A DNA stretch of 64,000 nt from Actinoplanes sandaracinus (GTDB taxonomy: Bacteria; Actinomycetota; Actinomycetes; Mycobacteriales; Micromonosporaceae): contig NZ_JASCTH010000028.1 of NCBI RefSeq assembly GCF_030009775.1, positions 62,001-126,000 on the forward strand, in the 5' to 3' direction. Below the pieces are notes generated by a model. It made no database searches, was not told the DNA's origin, and saw only the letters and a list, made by a program, of their open reading frames with translations. The position numbers and the translations under genes are program-made. Shown one piece after another: positions 17,063-26,270 of this stretch (its first letter is position 1; the number at the start of each line of letters is the position of its first letter).

Positions 17063-20000
17063 TCAGCGGCGGCGGTTCCGCTCCGCCGGCCGGACCTCCG
17101 GGGGTACGCGGCAACTCCCCAGCCGGTACAGGGCGGCGCCCAGCACGGTGGCCAGAGCGCCCGCGGCCGTGGCGACGGTCAGGTTCCGGCCGGTCGTCGG
17201 GAGGTCGGGCGGGGCCGGGGCGGCGCCGGGAGTCGGGGCCGCGGACGTCGGGGCTGACGACGGCGTGCGAGCCGGTGGTCTCGGGCCCGCCGGACTCGTC
17301 GGGGGAGCGGCCGTGGGCCGGAGGGGCGGCGATGTGCCGGGCGGTGACGTCACCGGGGTCGACACGGTGGCCGACGGGGACGGTATGGCCGACGGGGACG
17401 GCGCGGGCGGCGTGGCGCTCGGGGACCCGGACGGATCGGGTGAAGGATCGTCGGCGGCCACGGTGACGACGATCGTGCCGTACGCGACGTTGCCCGCCGC
17501 GTCGATGATCTCGTAGGTGAACCGGTCCGTCCCGATGAACCCCGGATCCGGGGTGTAGGTGATCGTGCCGTCGGCGTTCACGGTCACCGTGCCGTGCGCG
17601 GGCCGGGCGACCCGGCCCAGGGTGACCGGCTGCCCCATGCCGTCGTTGGTGGGCAGCGCGATGGCGACGGGACTGCCGGGCGGCGTGCCGGCCTCCCGGT
17701 CGGGGGCGACCGGTGGCGGCTCGACGGTGATGGTGACCCTCGCGGTGGTCGGCGCCCCGGCGTGGCCTCTCGCGGTGTAGTCGAAGCTCGCGGTACCGGA
17801 GAACTCGCTCGGCGGGGTGTAGGTGACGGTGGCCCCGTCGTTGATCTGGGCCGTGCCGTGGTCGGGCGTGGTCACCGCGGTGACCCGGAGAGATCCGGCG
17901 GGGTCGAGGTCGTTGTCGAGCACCGGCACGGTCACCGCCCTCCCGTACGGGGTGGCGCGCAGGTCCGCGACGGCCAACGGGATCTGGTGTGTGACAGTGA
18001 CCGTGACGGTCGTCTCGGCGAGGCCGTTCAGGTCGTCGCTCACCACGTACCGGAACCGGTCCTCACCGGTCCATTCGGCCGGCGGCGTGTAACTGATCCG
18101 GTTCCCCACCCGGGTCGCGGTGCCGTGGTCCGGCGGGCCGACCGCGCTGAGGCTGAGTGTCTGACCGGGGTTGTCGTCGCTGTCGTTGGCGAGCACATCC
18201 ACGTCGACGACCTCGTCGGACCGTGTGGCGGCGGCGTCCGGGCGGGCCACCGGGGCGGCGTTGGCCACCCGTACCTCGATCCGGCCGGAGGCGGTGTTGC
18301 CGGCCGCGTCGCGGATCACGTACGGGAAGGCGTCCGTTCCGGTGAAGCCGCGGTTCGGGGCGTACCCGACGGTGCCCGCCGCCTGGATCATCGCGATGCC
18401 GTTGGCGGGCATCCCGGCCGAGCTCACCGTGAGGGGTTGCTGCTCCGGGTCGATGTCGTTCCCGGCGGCCGCGATCTCCACGAAGGTGGCCGCGGGAGTG
18501 TCGGCGGTGTCGTCGACCGCGGTGGGCGCGGCGTCGACGGTGACCCGCACCGTGCCGGTGTCGGTGCCGCCCAGGTCGTCGGTGAGCAGATAGTCGAAGG
18601 TGTCCAGCCCGGCAGAGCCCGGCCGAGGGGTGTACTGGATCGTTTCCGGCCCCGTCACGGTGACCGTCCCGATGCTGCCGGCGCCGACGCCGGCGATGCC
18701 GAGGGTCTGGCCGGTGTTCGGGTCGCTGTCGTTGCCCAGCACGCTGAGGATGGTGCTGCCCTGTTGGTGGACGGTGTACGCGTCGTCGACCGCCACGGGC
18801 GCGGCGTTGCGCACAGTGATCGTCACGCCCGCCGCGGCACTGGCCCGGTGCGGATCCTCGATCGTGTAGCCGAAGCTGTCCAGGCCGGTGAAGCCCGGTT
18901 CCGGCGTGTATCGCAGGGTGCCGCCCGGTCCGGCGGCGACCGTGCCGTGCGCTGCCGCGGTCCACCCGGAGACGGTCAGTGTGTCGCCGTTCGGGTCGCT
19001 GTCGTTGGCGGCGACGTCGACGGTCACACCGACGCCGGTGTCGGTGCCGGCCGCGTCCGCCCGGGCCAGCGGGTACGCGTTCACCAACTCGATGGTCACG
19101 GTCGCGCCGGAGGTGCCGCCGCGGCCGTCGCTGACGGTGTAGTGGAACGAGTCGGGTCCGGCGTACCCGGCCGCCGGCTGGTAGTCGACCCGGCCGGCGG
19201 AGACGGTCGCGGTGCCGTGTGCCGCGGGGAGGTCGATGGTGACGCCGAGCGTGTCACCGTTCGGATCCTCGTCGTTGGCCAGCACGTCGATCACCGAAGG
19301 CAGCCCGGAGGGAAGGGTCGTCGCCTCGGGACGGGCGACCGGCGGCGCGTTCAGAACGGTGATGGTGACGGTCGTGGTGACAGTCCCGCCGCGGGTGTCG
19401 GCGATCGTGACGGTGAAGCTCTCGGTCCCGGACCAGCGATCGTCCGGGGTGTAGGTGAGCGTCCCGTCGGGGTGGTGGGCGAGGAGCCCGTGCACGGTCC
19501 TGGTCGTGCCGCTGACCCGCAGCGTGTCGCCGTTCTCGTCGGCCGCCCCGGCGAGCGGAGCCACCGACACCGGCGTGAGGTAGGCGGTCGTCTCGGTCTT
19601 GTCCGAGGCGGTCGGCGGCGCATTCGCGACGGTCACGGTGACCTGCCCGGTCGATTGGCCGAGGTGGGTGTCGATGATGGTGTACGCGAACGTCGCGACG
19701 CCGGAGAAGCCGGGCGCCGCCTGGTAGAGGATGCCGCCCGGGGTGATCGTGGCGCTGCCGGAGGACGGGGCGCCGACGGTGTGGACGCTGATCGGGTCCG
19801 CGTTGCTGTCGGCGTCGTTGGCCAGTACCGGAATCGTCACGCTGCCCCGGTACGAGACGCCTGCCAGGTCGTCGGCGGCGGTCGGCAGCGCGTTCTCCAC
19901 GTCGACGAGGACCTGCGCGACGGCGGTGTCCTGCCCGTCGCTGACGGTGTAGCCGAGGACGGCCTGGCCGACGAAGGTGGCGACGGGGTTGTAGACGATC

Positions 20001-22291
20001 GCGCCGCCGTCGATCCGTACGCTGCCGGCTCCGGCCTGCGGGCCGCTGACCGCGACCACGGTGAGGGTGTCACCGTTCGGGTCGTCGTCGTTGCCGAGGA
20101 CGCCCACGGAGACCTCGGCGCCCGAGGCGGTGGCGTCCGCGTCGTCGCGGGCGACCGGGCGAGCGTTCGCGGTCCGCACGGACACCGTCGCGGTGTCGCT
20201 GCCCCCGTCCGCGTCGGTCAGTTCGTACCGGAACGTGTCGTCGCCGGCCCAGGTGGCGGCCGGCGTGTAGGAGATCGTCCCGTCCGCCTCCACGACCGCG
20301 GCGCCGTGCCCGGGTGGTGTCCGGATCGTCGCGTGCAGCGCGGCCGCGGGCCCGTCCGGGTCGTCGTCGTTGCCGAGAACCGCCACGGTCACCCGGGCGC
20401 CGGTCGTCGTCGCCGCGGTGTCGTCGACGGCGTTCGGGGCCAGGTTCATCCGGAACGAGGCCGTGGCGGTGTCGTTGGCGACGTTCCCGTCCGTCCCGGA
20501 ACCGGACGCCTGCAGGGTCGCCCCGGGTTGCGCGCCCGCCGTGCCGCCGGCGGTGGCGGGGATCACCACTGTTGCCCGGGTGCCGGGTGCCAGCGGGCCG
20601 AGCGCGCACGTGACGATCTGGGCGAAGACGGTGCAGCCGGTGGGCAGGGCGCCGGCGGACAGCCCGGCCGGCAGGGTCAGTTCCGCCGTCGCGGCGTTCT
20701 CCAGGGCGGTGCCGTCGTTGGCCACCGTGCCGGTGTAGGTGACCGCGACCGGCACGTCGGCACGCTGGACGACGGCGGGCTGGACGGTCAGGGCGGCGAC
20801 CAGATCGGTCTGGGCCGGGGCGATGGGGGTGGCCAGAGCGGCGACCGGCCCGGAGACGGTCACCTGCGCGGAGCGGCCGGTGTAGGTGAGGTTGACCAGG
20901 TTGGTGATCGCGTAGCCGAGCGGGGCGCCGGCCTCCACCCGGACCCGCAGGGTCGCGCGGACCACCCCCTGATACGGGATGCTGCCCAGCGCCAGGTCGG
21001 CCCGGCCGGCCGCGTACGTGCCGGCGTCGTCCCCGGCCGCGTCGGTGACCGTCGCACCCTGCACACGCAGTGAACCGGGCACGTAGGACGTCCACGTCGG
21101 GATGGCGTTGGAGATCATCGCGGCGTCGGCGCTGTCGTTGCCCTCATTGCGGACCTCGATCCGGTACTCGACGACGTCGCCGGGCAGCAGAGCGCCGCCG
21201 TCCACATCGACACTGGTGACCGTGGTCGTCAGCTTGGGCGCGTAGAGGTCGATGGCGAAAGTGACGACTCCGGGGTAGAAGGTGTCGCCCGAGCTGTCCA
21301 GGGTCAGCGTGGCCGAGGTGGCGGCGTGCCCGAGCCGGCCGGTGGCGTCGAACTGGTCGATGTCGGCGCCGAAGACGTTGGGCCAGCCCGGATTCCGGCC
21401 GGGGACGGATACGCCTCCGTCGCTGATCGTGCCGTTGAAGAAGTTGTTCGCCGGATTGGCGGCATCGCTCACCGATGTGCCGTTGAGCTTCAGCACGTCG
21501 CCGGTAATGCCCCGGTCACCCTCGTAGACCACGGTGCCGATCTCGGCCCGTACGGTGCCGCTGTGCGGGGTCTCGAAGCCGCCCACCTTGATGTCGACCT
21601 CGCCGGAAGAGGTGCTCACCGAGCCGAAGCCGTCGTAGATCCGCAGGGCCCGGAGGTCCTCGGCGGGGTTGCGGTACGCCACGGCGAGCGTCCAGCCGGC
21701 GAACCGGCCCCCGCCGGTGCCCGCCTGGATGTCCGCCACCCCGTACACGCCGTTACCCGACCCCGCCACCAGCGCCGTGACGTCGGCGAACCCCTGGTAC
21801 GTGTTGTTGCCGTGCGTGGTCGACGCGGTGATCGGCTGCCAGACCGGGTTCGCCGGCGTGCGGAAGCGGACCTTGTTCTTGCGCCCGGGGAACGGCGCGG
21901 CCGAGCCGGAGGATCCCGGGGTGGTGTCCGCGGCCCAGTACAGCGCCGCGAACAGGACGACGCTCCCGGGCGGGAGGGTCACCGTCGCGGTGCTGTCGTT
22001 GACGGTGCCGACTCCGAGGTCGCCGTCGGCGTCCGCGTTCATCATCGTGTAGGCGTTGTTGTCCAGGGACTCGCCCGACGGCTGGAGTCCCTGGCGGGCG
22101 TTGAGGCAGTCGCCGGCCGGAGGGCACACCAGGTTGCTGTTGCCGCGCAGCAGGATCGAGCCGTTGGTGTTGGCGGAGTAACGCAGCGCGAACGGTGAGG
22201 TGATCGCCGCCTCGGCCCGCTGCACGACCAGGGCCGTGGCAGCCAGCATGACGGTGTAGACCAACAGAACGGCGGCACCGGTCCGGTGCAT
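17063..22291 (-). CDS. Giant LPXTG-anchored repeat surface protein
   Basis: 1742-residue secreted protein. It has an N-terminal signal segment (AAVLLVYTVMLAATALVV, then QRAEA) and a ~300-residue beta-rich N-domain. Two DUF11-like domains follow (LLPGDVVEYRIEVRNEGNDS), then about 11 tandem ~90-residue Ig/cadherin-like repeats with the motifs VLANDxDPNGDTL, HGT and YTPxxGFxGxDxFxYT. A Ser/Thr/Pro-rich wall-spanning stretch is last before the sorting signal: LPTTG (1697-1701), a hydrophobic segment, and the basic tail ERNRRR. Sortase should link it to peptidoglycan; adhesion or matrix function is inferred. ATG with GAGGACGAGA upstream. Monocistronic, ending at the shared terminator. Confidence 0.9.
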   Translation of the reverse strand: MHRTGAAVLLVYTVMLAATALVVQRAEAAITSPFALRYSANTNGSILLRGNSNLVCPPAGDCLNARQGLQPSGESLDNNAYTMMNADADGDLGVGTVNDSTATVTLPPGSVVLFAALYWAADTTPGSSGSAAPFPGRKNKVRFRTPANPVWQPITASTTHGNNTYQGFADVTALVAGSGNGVYGVADIQAGTGGGRFAGWTLAVAYRNPAEDLRALRIYDGFGSVSTSSGEVDIKVGGFETPHSGTVRAEIGTVVYEGDRGITGDVLKLNGTSVSDAANPANNFFNGTISDGGVSVPGRNPGWPNVFGADIDQFDATGRLGHAATSATLTLDSSGDTFYPGVVTFAIDLYAPKLTTTVTSVDVDGGALLPGDVVEYRIEVRNEGNDSADAAMISNAIPTWTSYVPGSLRVQGATVTDAAGDDAGTYAAGRADLALGSIPYQGVVRATLRVRVEAGAPLGYAITNLVNLTYTGRSAQVTVSGPVAALATPIAPAQTDLVAALTVQPAVVQRADVPVAVTYTGTVANDGTALENAATAELTLPAGLSAGALPTGCTVFAQIVTCALGPLAPGTRATVVIPATAGGTAGAQPGATLQASGSGTDGNVANDTATASFRMNLAPNAVDDTAATTTGARVTVAVLGNDDDPDGPAAALHATIRTPPGHGAAVVEADGTISYTPAATWAGDDTFRYELTDADGGSDTATVSVRTANARPVARDDADATASGAEVSVGVLGNDDDPNGDTLTVVAVSGPQAGAGSVRIDGGAIVYNPVATFVGQAVLGYTVSDGQDTAVAQVLVDVENALPTAADDLAGVSYRGSVTIPVLANDADSNADPISVHTVGAPSSGSATITPGGILYQAAPGFSGVATFAYTIIDTHLGQSTGQVTVTVANAPPTASDKTETTAYLTPVSVAPLAGAADENGDTLRVSGTTRTVHGLLAHHPDGTLTYTPDDRWSGTESFTVTIADTRGGTVTTTVTITVLNAPPVARPEATTLPSGLPSVIDVLANDEDPNGDTLGVTIDLPAAHGTATVSAGRVDYQPAAGYAGPDSFHYTVSDGRGGTSGATVTIELVNAYPLARADAAGTDTGVGVTVDVAANDSDPNGDTLTVSGWTAAAHGTVAAGPGGTLRYTPEPGFTGLDSFGYTIEDPHRASAAAGVTITVRNAAPVAVDDAYTVHQQGSTILSVLGNDSDPNTGQTLGIAGVGAGSIGTVTVTGPETIQYTPRPGSAGLDTFDYLLTDDLGGTDTGTVRVTVDAAPTAVDDTADTPAATFVEIAAAGNDIDPEQQPLTVSSAGMPANGIAMIQAAGTVGYAPNRGFTGTDAFPYVIRDAAGNTASGRIEVRVANAAPVARPDAAATRSDEVVDVDVLANDSDDNPGQTLSLSAVGPPDHGTATRVGNRISYTPPAEWTGEDRFRYVVSDDLNGLAETTVTVTVTHQIPLAVADLRATPYGRAVTVPVLDNDLDPAGSLRVTAVTTPDHGTAQINDGATVTYTPPSEFSGTASFDYTARGHAGAPTTARVTITVEPPPVAPDREAGTPPGSPVAIALPTNDGMGQPVTLGRVARPAHGTVTVNADGTITYTPDPGFIGTDRFTYEIIDAAGNVAYGTIVVTVAADDPSPDPSGSPSATPPAPSPSAIPSPSATVSTPVTSPPGTSPPLRPTAAPPTSPAGPRPPARTPSSAPTSAAPTPGAAPAPPDLPTTGRNLTVATAAGALATVLGAALYRLGSCRVPPEVRPAERNRRR
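17455..20450 (-). repeat. Array of about 11 Ig/cadherin-like protein repeats
   Basis: Within the surface-protein gene, about 270-bp units encode successive domains, each opening with P-x-A-x-x-D and carrying V-L-x-N-D-x-D-P, HGT, YTP and F-x-Y-T-V-x-D. Units are diverged at DNA level, so this is an old domain array rather than a recent tandem duplication. The Asp-rich NDxDPNGDT motifs resemble calcium-binding loops of cadherin-like domains. Confidence 0.8.
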
Positions 22292-22454
22292 TCTCGTCCT
22301 CGGGGGTGCGACGCGGACCCGGGTGGCCCGGCGTAGGTTCGACGCTAACCGCCACCAACGGGGGAATGCTCGCTATTCCCCGCATAACAGTACGGAAACC
22401 GGTGGCCCACTTTCCTCCGCCAGGGTTGCGGAACGAAGGGCTAACCTAGGACGG

Positions 22455-24254
22455 GTGCGTGATCCCTCGGTCTCCCGTAACGCGGCCGGCCGGCTCTCTC
22501 CGCTCCGGCGGACAGCCGACCTGCGGCGGATGCGTGACGAACAGTTCGACGTCCTGGTGATCGGTGGTGGGGTCACCGGTGCCGGCGCGGCGGTGGACGC
22601 CGCCTCCCGGGGCCTCAAGGTGGCCCTGGTCGAGGCTCGTGACCTCGCCTCCGGCACCTCCAGCCGGTCCAGCAAACTGATCCACGGTGGCCTGCGCTAT
22701 CTGGAACAGCTCGAACTGCACCTGGTGCACGAGGCGCTGACCGAGCGTGGCCTGCTGGCCACTCGGCTCGCCCCGCACCTGGTGCGCCCGGTGCCCATCC
22801 TGGTGCCGCTGCCCGCCGCGAGCCTGCCCGCACGGGCCTGGCAGCGCGGCTACTACGGGCTCGGGGTGGCCGCCTACGACGTGTTCGCCGGTGTCTTCGG
22901 CGCCGGGCGGGGCATGCCCCTGCACCGGCACCTGACCCGTGACGGCGCCCGGCACCTCTTCCCCAGCCTCCGGGCCGACCAGGTGGCCGGCGCGATCCGC
23001 TACTTCGACGGCCAGGTCGACGACGCTCGCCTGGTCGTCAACCTGGCCCGGACGGCGGCGAGCATGGGCGCGGCCGTGGCCACCAGCGCGCGCGTCACCG
23101 GCTTCGTGCGCGAGGCCCGGCAGGTGGTCGGCGTCAAGGTCCGCGACCTGGAGGCCCCCGGCGAGGAGCCCTTCGAGGTCCGGGCCCGGACCGTGGTCGC
23201 CGCCACCGGCGTGTGGAGCGACGACATGTCGCAGATGCTCAGCGACGTCGGCGTCCGCCCCGGCTTCCGCGTCCGCGCCTCCAAGGGCGTGCACCTGGTG
23301 GTGCCCCGCTCGGCGATCACCGGCGAGGCCGGCCTGATCCTGCGGACCGCCACGTCGGTCCTCTTCGTGCTGCCCTGGGGCGGTCACTGGATCATCGGCA
23401 CCACCGACACCGACTGGCAGCTCGACCGGTCCCATCCGGCGGCCTCCGCCCGCGACATCAGATACCTGCTCGACCAGGTCAACGCGGTGCTGGACCGGCC
23501 GCTCACCACCGACGACATCGAGGGCGTCTACGCCGGGCTGCGCCCGCTGCTCTCCGGCGAGGCCGACTCCACCTCGAAACTGTCGCGCGAGCACGCGGTG
23601 GTCGAGCCGATGCTCGGGCTGCTGCTGGTGGCCGGGGGCAAGTACACGACGTACCGGGTGATGGCGGCCGACGTCATCGACCGCGCGGTGCGCCGCCTGG
23701 GCGGGCCGGGCCGGCCCTCGCGCACCGACGAGCTTCCGCTCCTCGGCGCGGACGGCTATGCCGCCGCATGGCGCGACCGGCAGGACATGGCACGGCGGCA
23801 CGGCGTCACCGCGGGCGTCGTCGAACACCTTCTGGAGCGGTACGGGACTCTCACCGTCCACCTCCTCGCGATGATGGCCGCCCAGCCGGAACTGGCCGTC
23901 CCGCTCGCCGGGGCGCCGGAGTACCTCGCGGCCGAGGTGGCGTACGCGGCCCTCGCCGAAGGCGCCCTGCACCTGGACGACGTGCTGACCCGCCGCACCC
24001 GGATCTCGTTCGAGACCACACACCGGGGCGCCGACTCGGCCGAGCACACCGCCCAGATCATGGGCGAAGCGCTCGGCTGGGACGCCACCATCCGGCAGAA
24101 GGAGGTCGAGCACTACCTGGCCGGCGTCACCGCCGAGCGGCAGTCGCAGACCATGCCCGACGACGCGACCGCCGACGCGGCCCGGATCGGCGCTCCCGAC
24201 GTGCGCGGGCTGGCCGCCGACCGCCGGGTCGAGCTGCTCGAGATCGACCTTTGA
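22455..24254 (+). CDS. glpD: Glycerol-3-phosphate dehydrogenase, FAD-dependent
   Basis: 599-residue membrane-associated flavoenzyme oxidising glycerol-3-phosphate to dihydroxyacetone phosphate. The dinucleotide fold VLVIGGGVTGAGAAVDAASR is followed by SGTSSRSSKLIHGGLRYLE, VVAATGVWSDD, WGGHWIIGTTDTDW and GVYAGLRPLL, all typical of GlpD. The C-terminal DUF domain has the DDVLTRRTRIS motif. Start: GTG 22455 sits 7 nt after a TAACCT -10 box (22442-22447), suggesting a leaderless mRNA; ATG 22530 (MRDEQFDVLVIGGG) is an alternative. The downstream DUF4031 gene overlaps by 4 bp (TTGA). Confidence 0.9.
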   Translation: MRDPSVSRNAAGRLSPLRRTADLRRMRDEQFDVLVIGGGVTGAGAAVDAASRGLKVALVEARDLASGTSSRSSKLIHGGLRYLEQLELHLVHEALTERGLLATRLAPHLVRPVPILVPLPAASLPARAWQRGYYGLGVAAYDVFAGVFGAGRGMPLHRHLTRDGARHLFPSLRADQVAGAIRYFDGQVDDARLVVNLARTAASMGAAVATSARVTGFVREARQVVGVKVRDLEAPGEEPFEVRARTVVAATGVWSDDMSQMLSDVGVRPGFRVRASKGVHLVVPRSAITGEAGLILRTATSVLFVLPWGGHWIIGTTDTDWQLDRSHPAASARDIRYLLDQVNAVLDRPLTTDDIEGVYAGLRPLLSGEADSTSKLSREHAVVEPMLGLLLVAGGKYTTYRVMAADVIDRAVRRLGGPGRPSRTDELPLLGADGYAAAWRDRQDMARRHGVTAGVVEHLLERYGTLTVHLLAMMAAQPELAVPLAGAPEYLAAEVAYAALAEGALHLDDVLTRRTRISFETTHRGADSAEHTAQIMGEALGWDATIRQKEVEHYLAGVTAERQSQTMPDDATADAARIGAPDVRGLAADRRVELLEIDL

Positions 24255-24538
24255 TCCTCGTCGACGAACCTCGCTGGCCGGGTCGCGGCTGCTTCTGGTC
24301 GCACCTGGTCAGCGACGTGTCGTTCGAGGAACTGCACGCCTTCGCCGAGATGCTGGGCGCGCCGCGGCGGGCCTTCGACCGGGACCACTACGACATCCCG
24401 GAGTTCCGGTTCCGCAGCGCGCTCTGGCTCGGCGCCAACCTGGTGTCCTCTCGAGACGTGGCAGCCCGGCTCCGGACAGCCGGGCTGCGCCGCCCCAAGC
24501 ACCTGGTGCCTAGGCAAGCTCCTCGAGCTCGGCCTTGA
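24251..24538 (+). CDS. DUF4031 family protein
   Basis: 95-residue protein starting at a TTG that overlaps the glpD stop (TTGA), so it is translationally coupled. It matches the DUF4031 pattern: ILVDEPRWPGRGCFWSHLVS, then SFEELHAFAEMLGAPRRAFD, RDHYDIPEFRF, and a closing VAARLRTAGLRRPK. Function unknown. Its last 29 bp overlap the end of the convergent HD-domain gene. It lacks an ATG and is easily missed by automated calls. Confidence 0.8.
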   Translation: MILVDEPRWPGRGCFWSHLVSDVSFEELHAFAEMLGAPRRAFDRDHYDIPEFRFRSALWLGANLVSSRDVAARLRTAGLRRPKHLVPRQAPRARP

Positions 24539-25148
24539 GGTTGGCCTGGGCCCGTTCCTCCCAGGCCTCGCGGATCGGCTCCAGACGGTAGATCGACGGT
24601 AGTTTCAGCAGCTCGGTGAGGACCCGGGACCGGCCGGCCCGGAACGCGTCGTCCGGCACGTGCGCGTACTCACGGCGGATCGCGGCGGTGTACCGGGCGT
24701 AACGTTCCGCGTCGGCGGCGAGGATCGACAGGTCGGCGTCGCAGAGCAACTCGCCGTCCGGGTCGTCGTCCTCGGTCGCGTGCCCCGCGGTCAGGCCGAC
24801 CAGGCGGGCCACCTCGGCGGCCACCTCATCCGGGGCGCCCAGGCTCTGCAGCAGGCCGGCGGCGAACTCGGCGCTGTCCCGCTCGTTCGCGTCACCCAGG
24901 GCACGCGGGTCGTAGACCGCGTCGTGCAGCCAGGCTGCCAGCCGTACCCGGTCGGGGCTGGGGGTGAGGTGAGCGAAGCGATCGATCACCTCGAGCACCG
25001 CCTCGAGGTGGGTCACGTCGTGATAGTGGCGTTGCGGCTCGGTCCATCGGCCGATCAGGTACTGGGCGGCGGCGTCGAGATCCGCGTCGCTCGCGGTGGC
25101 GCCGGCGCCGCGGGCGGCGGACCGGAAAGCATCGGGCAGAGATATCAC
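24510..25148 (-). CDS. HD-domain metal-dependent phosphohydrolase
   Basis: 212-residue protein of the predicted metal-dependent HD superfamily. Metal ligands are visible in order: RHYHDVTHLEAVLEVID (His), AAWLHDAVYDP (the HD doublet) and LLCDADLSILA (Asp). A nucleotide or phosphorylated small molecule is the expected substrate, but none can be named. ATG 25148 with GGAGGTGATATC immediately upstream, a strong ribosome binding site. The 3' end overlaps the DUF4031 gene. Confidence 0.85.
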   Translation of the reverse strand: MISLPDAFRSAARGAGATASDADLDAAAQYLIGRWTEPQRHYHDVTHLEAVLEVIDRFAHLTPSPDRVRLAAWLHDAVYDPRALGDANERDSAEFAAGLLQSLGAPDEVAAEVARLVGLTAGHATEDDDPDGELLCDADLSILAADAERYARYTAAIRREYAHVPDDAFRAGRSRVLTELLKLPSIYRLEPIREAWEERAQANLKAELEELA

Positions 25149-25568
25149 CTCCGCATCCTGGCACGTGCGTCGCTGCCATGATCGGTCCGAACCGGTAGTG
25201 GCCGGACGGAGCGGCCGGCTACGCGGGCGAGAGGGTGGGGCACCCGAATCAGCCGATTCGCTGGATCTCCGCCGATTCCCTGGATCGAATAGTCGGACAC
25301 GTGCTCGTCCGAGCGTTCGAAGATCCCTGCGCTTCCGGCCGTGCCTTCTCGTCCGCCGACCTCGTAGCCTGTGGGTTCGCTTGCGAGGGCGGACAGCCCT
25401 TCGCCGAACGGAAATCCGGCGGTGCGGCTCCCCCTTGGAGCCCTTTCACTGCAACCGCACGGGTGGCCTCATTTCGCTGGTCATAATTTTCCGTACGGAC
25501 GGCTTGGCGAACCACACTGGCGCCGCATCGGCAGGGGATGCTGAATGTGCCGGACAACTGGAGGCTGC
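25149..25568. other. Intergenic region before the bacteriocin-associated operon
   Basis: 420 bp with no recognisable gene. A CATAAT hexamer preceded by TG (around 25480-25485) is a plausible extended -10 for the operon starting at 25569. Local composition becomes less GC-rich here, marking the start of the accessory region. Confidence 0.35.
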
Positions 25569-25904
25569 GTGAATATAGACATGCTCAAGACTTTCGTGGT
25601 CGCCGCTTCGACGGGCAGCATCGCGGAGACCGCGAAGAAGCTCAAGTACGGCAAGTCGACCGTTGCCTATCACATTCGCGAAGTCGAGAAGGTGTGTCAG
25701 GTCGAGCTGTTCGAGCGGGAAGTGCGGGGCCTCAGCCTCACCAGCAAGGGTCAGCGGGCGCTGAAGATCTCAGAGCAGTTGTTGCAGATGACGGCCGAGC
25801 TGAAATCGTTGCCTTCGACGACTCCTGCGGGCGGGTTCAACAGGGACCGCCTCCATGGCGCCGGTGGCGACCTCCTCATCCGGAGGAACTCGCACTTCGG
25901 TTAA
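25569..25904 (+). CDS. LysR-type HTH-only regulator (no effector domain)
   Basis: 111-residue protein. Residues ~4-62 are a LysR-type winged helix: MLKTFVVAASTGSIAETAKK, then KSTVAYHIREVEK, VELFEREVRGLSLTSKG. The ~200-residue ligand-binding domain is absent; after ~45 further residues the frame stops. GTG 25569 is chosen because GGAGG lies 4 nt upstream. It is either a truncated remnant or a stand-alone DNA-binding protein. As first gene of the PH-domain/ABC set, it may regulate the bacteriocin genes (inference). Confidence 0.7.
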   Translation: MNIDMLKTFVVAASTGSIAETAKKLKYGKSTVAYHIREVEKVCQVELFEREVRGLSLTSKGQRALKISEQLLQMTAELKSLPSTTPAGGFNRDRLHGAGGDLLIRRNSHFG

Positions 25905-25976
25905 GCCGCCCGCTGTCCGATCGGGCGCAGAAATCAGGTTCGCCGTCCTCCCTGCTCACATTTACCGAAAGAATTC

Positions 25977-26270
25977 ATGATGTCCCAGAACGCTGTCCTC
26001 ATCGGGGTAGCCGCAGCGGTGCTATCGACACTGGGCCTGCACATGCTCATGGCCCGTAAAGGCCCGGTCTGGATGGGCGCCATCGTGCCCGTCCTCCTGG
26101 TGGCCGCCGTCGTCATGCTCATCGTTCAGGGGCGGCTGGAGCCCGGCCGGCCCTATCTCGTAGCGGCCGCCGCCCTCGTGATGTTGCTCCTGATGTGGGC
26201 GAACGGCCGGGATGCCAAAAGGAAGACCGAGGCGAAGGCGTCCTCGGGCGCAATCCCCCGTAGGTCATGA
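25977..26270 (+). CDS. Small three-TM membrane protein of the bacteriocin operon
   Basis: 97-residue membrane protein with three hydrophobic segments (NAVLIGVAAAVLSTLGLHML, GAIVPVLLVAAVVMLIV, PYLVAAAALVMLLLMW) and a basic tail (GRDAKRKTEAKAS). ATG 25977 preceded by GAAAGAA; a second ATG follows at 25980. Its stop overlaps the next gene by 4 bp (ATGA). No family was recognised. Small membrane proteins of this kind accompany leaderless bacteriocins and contribute to secretion or self-protection, which is the likely role here. Confidence 0.7.
   Translation: MMSQNAVLIGVAAAVLSTLGLHMLMARKGPVWMGAIVPVLLVAAVVMLIVQGRLEPGRPYLVAAAALVMLLLMWANGRDAKRKTEAKASSGAIPRRS

Noticed and set aside
17594..21073. 1159-codon plus-strand frame antisense to the surface protein
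   Set aside because: A shadow frame caused by the repeat codon pattern: Arg/Gly/Asp/Val-rich without domains. The opposite strand has clear repeats, signal peptide and sorting motif.
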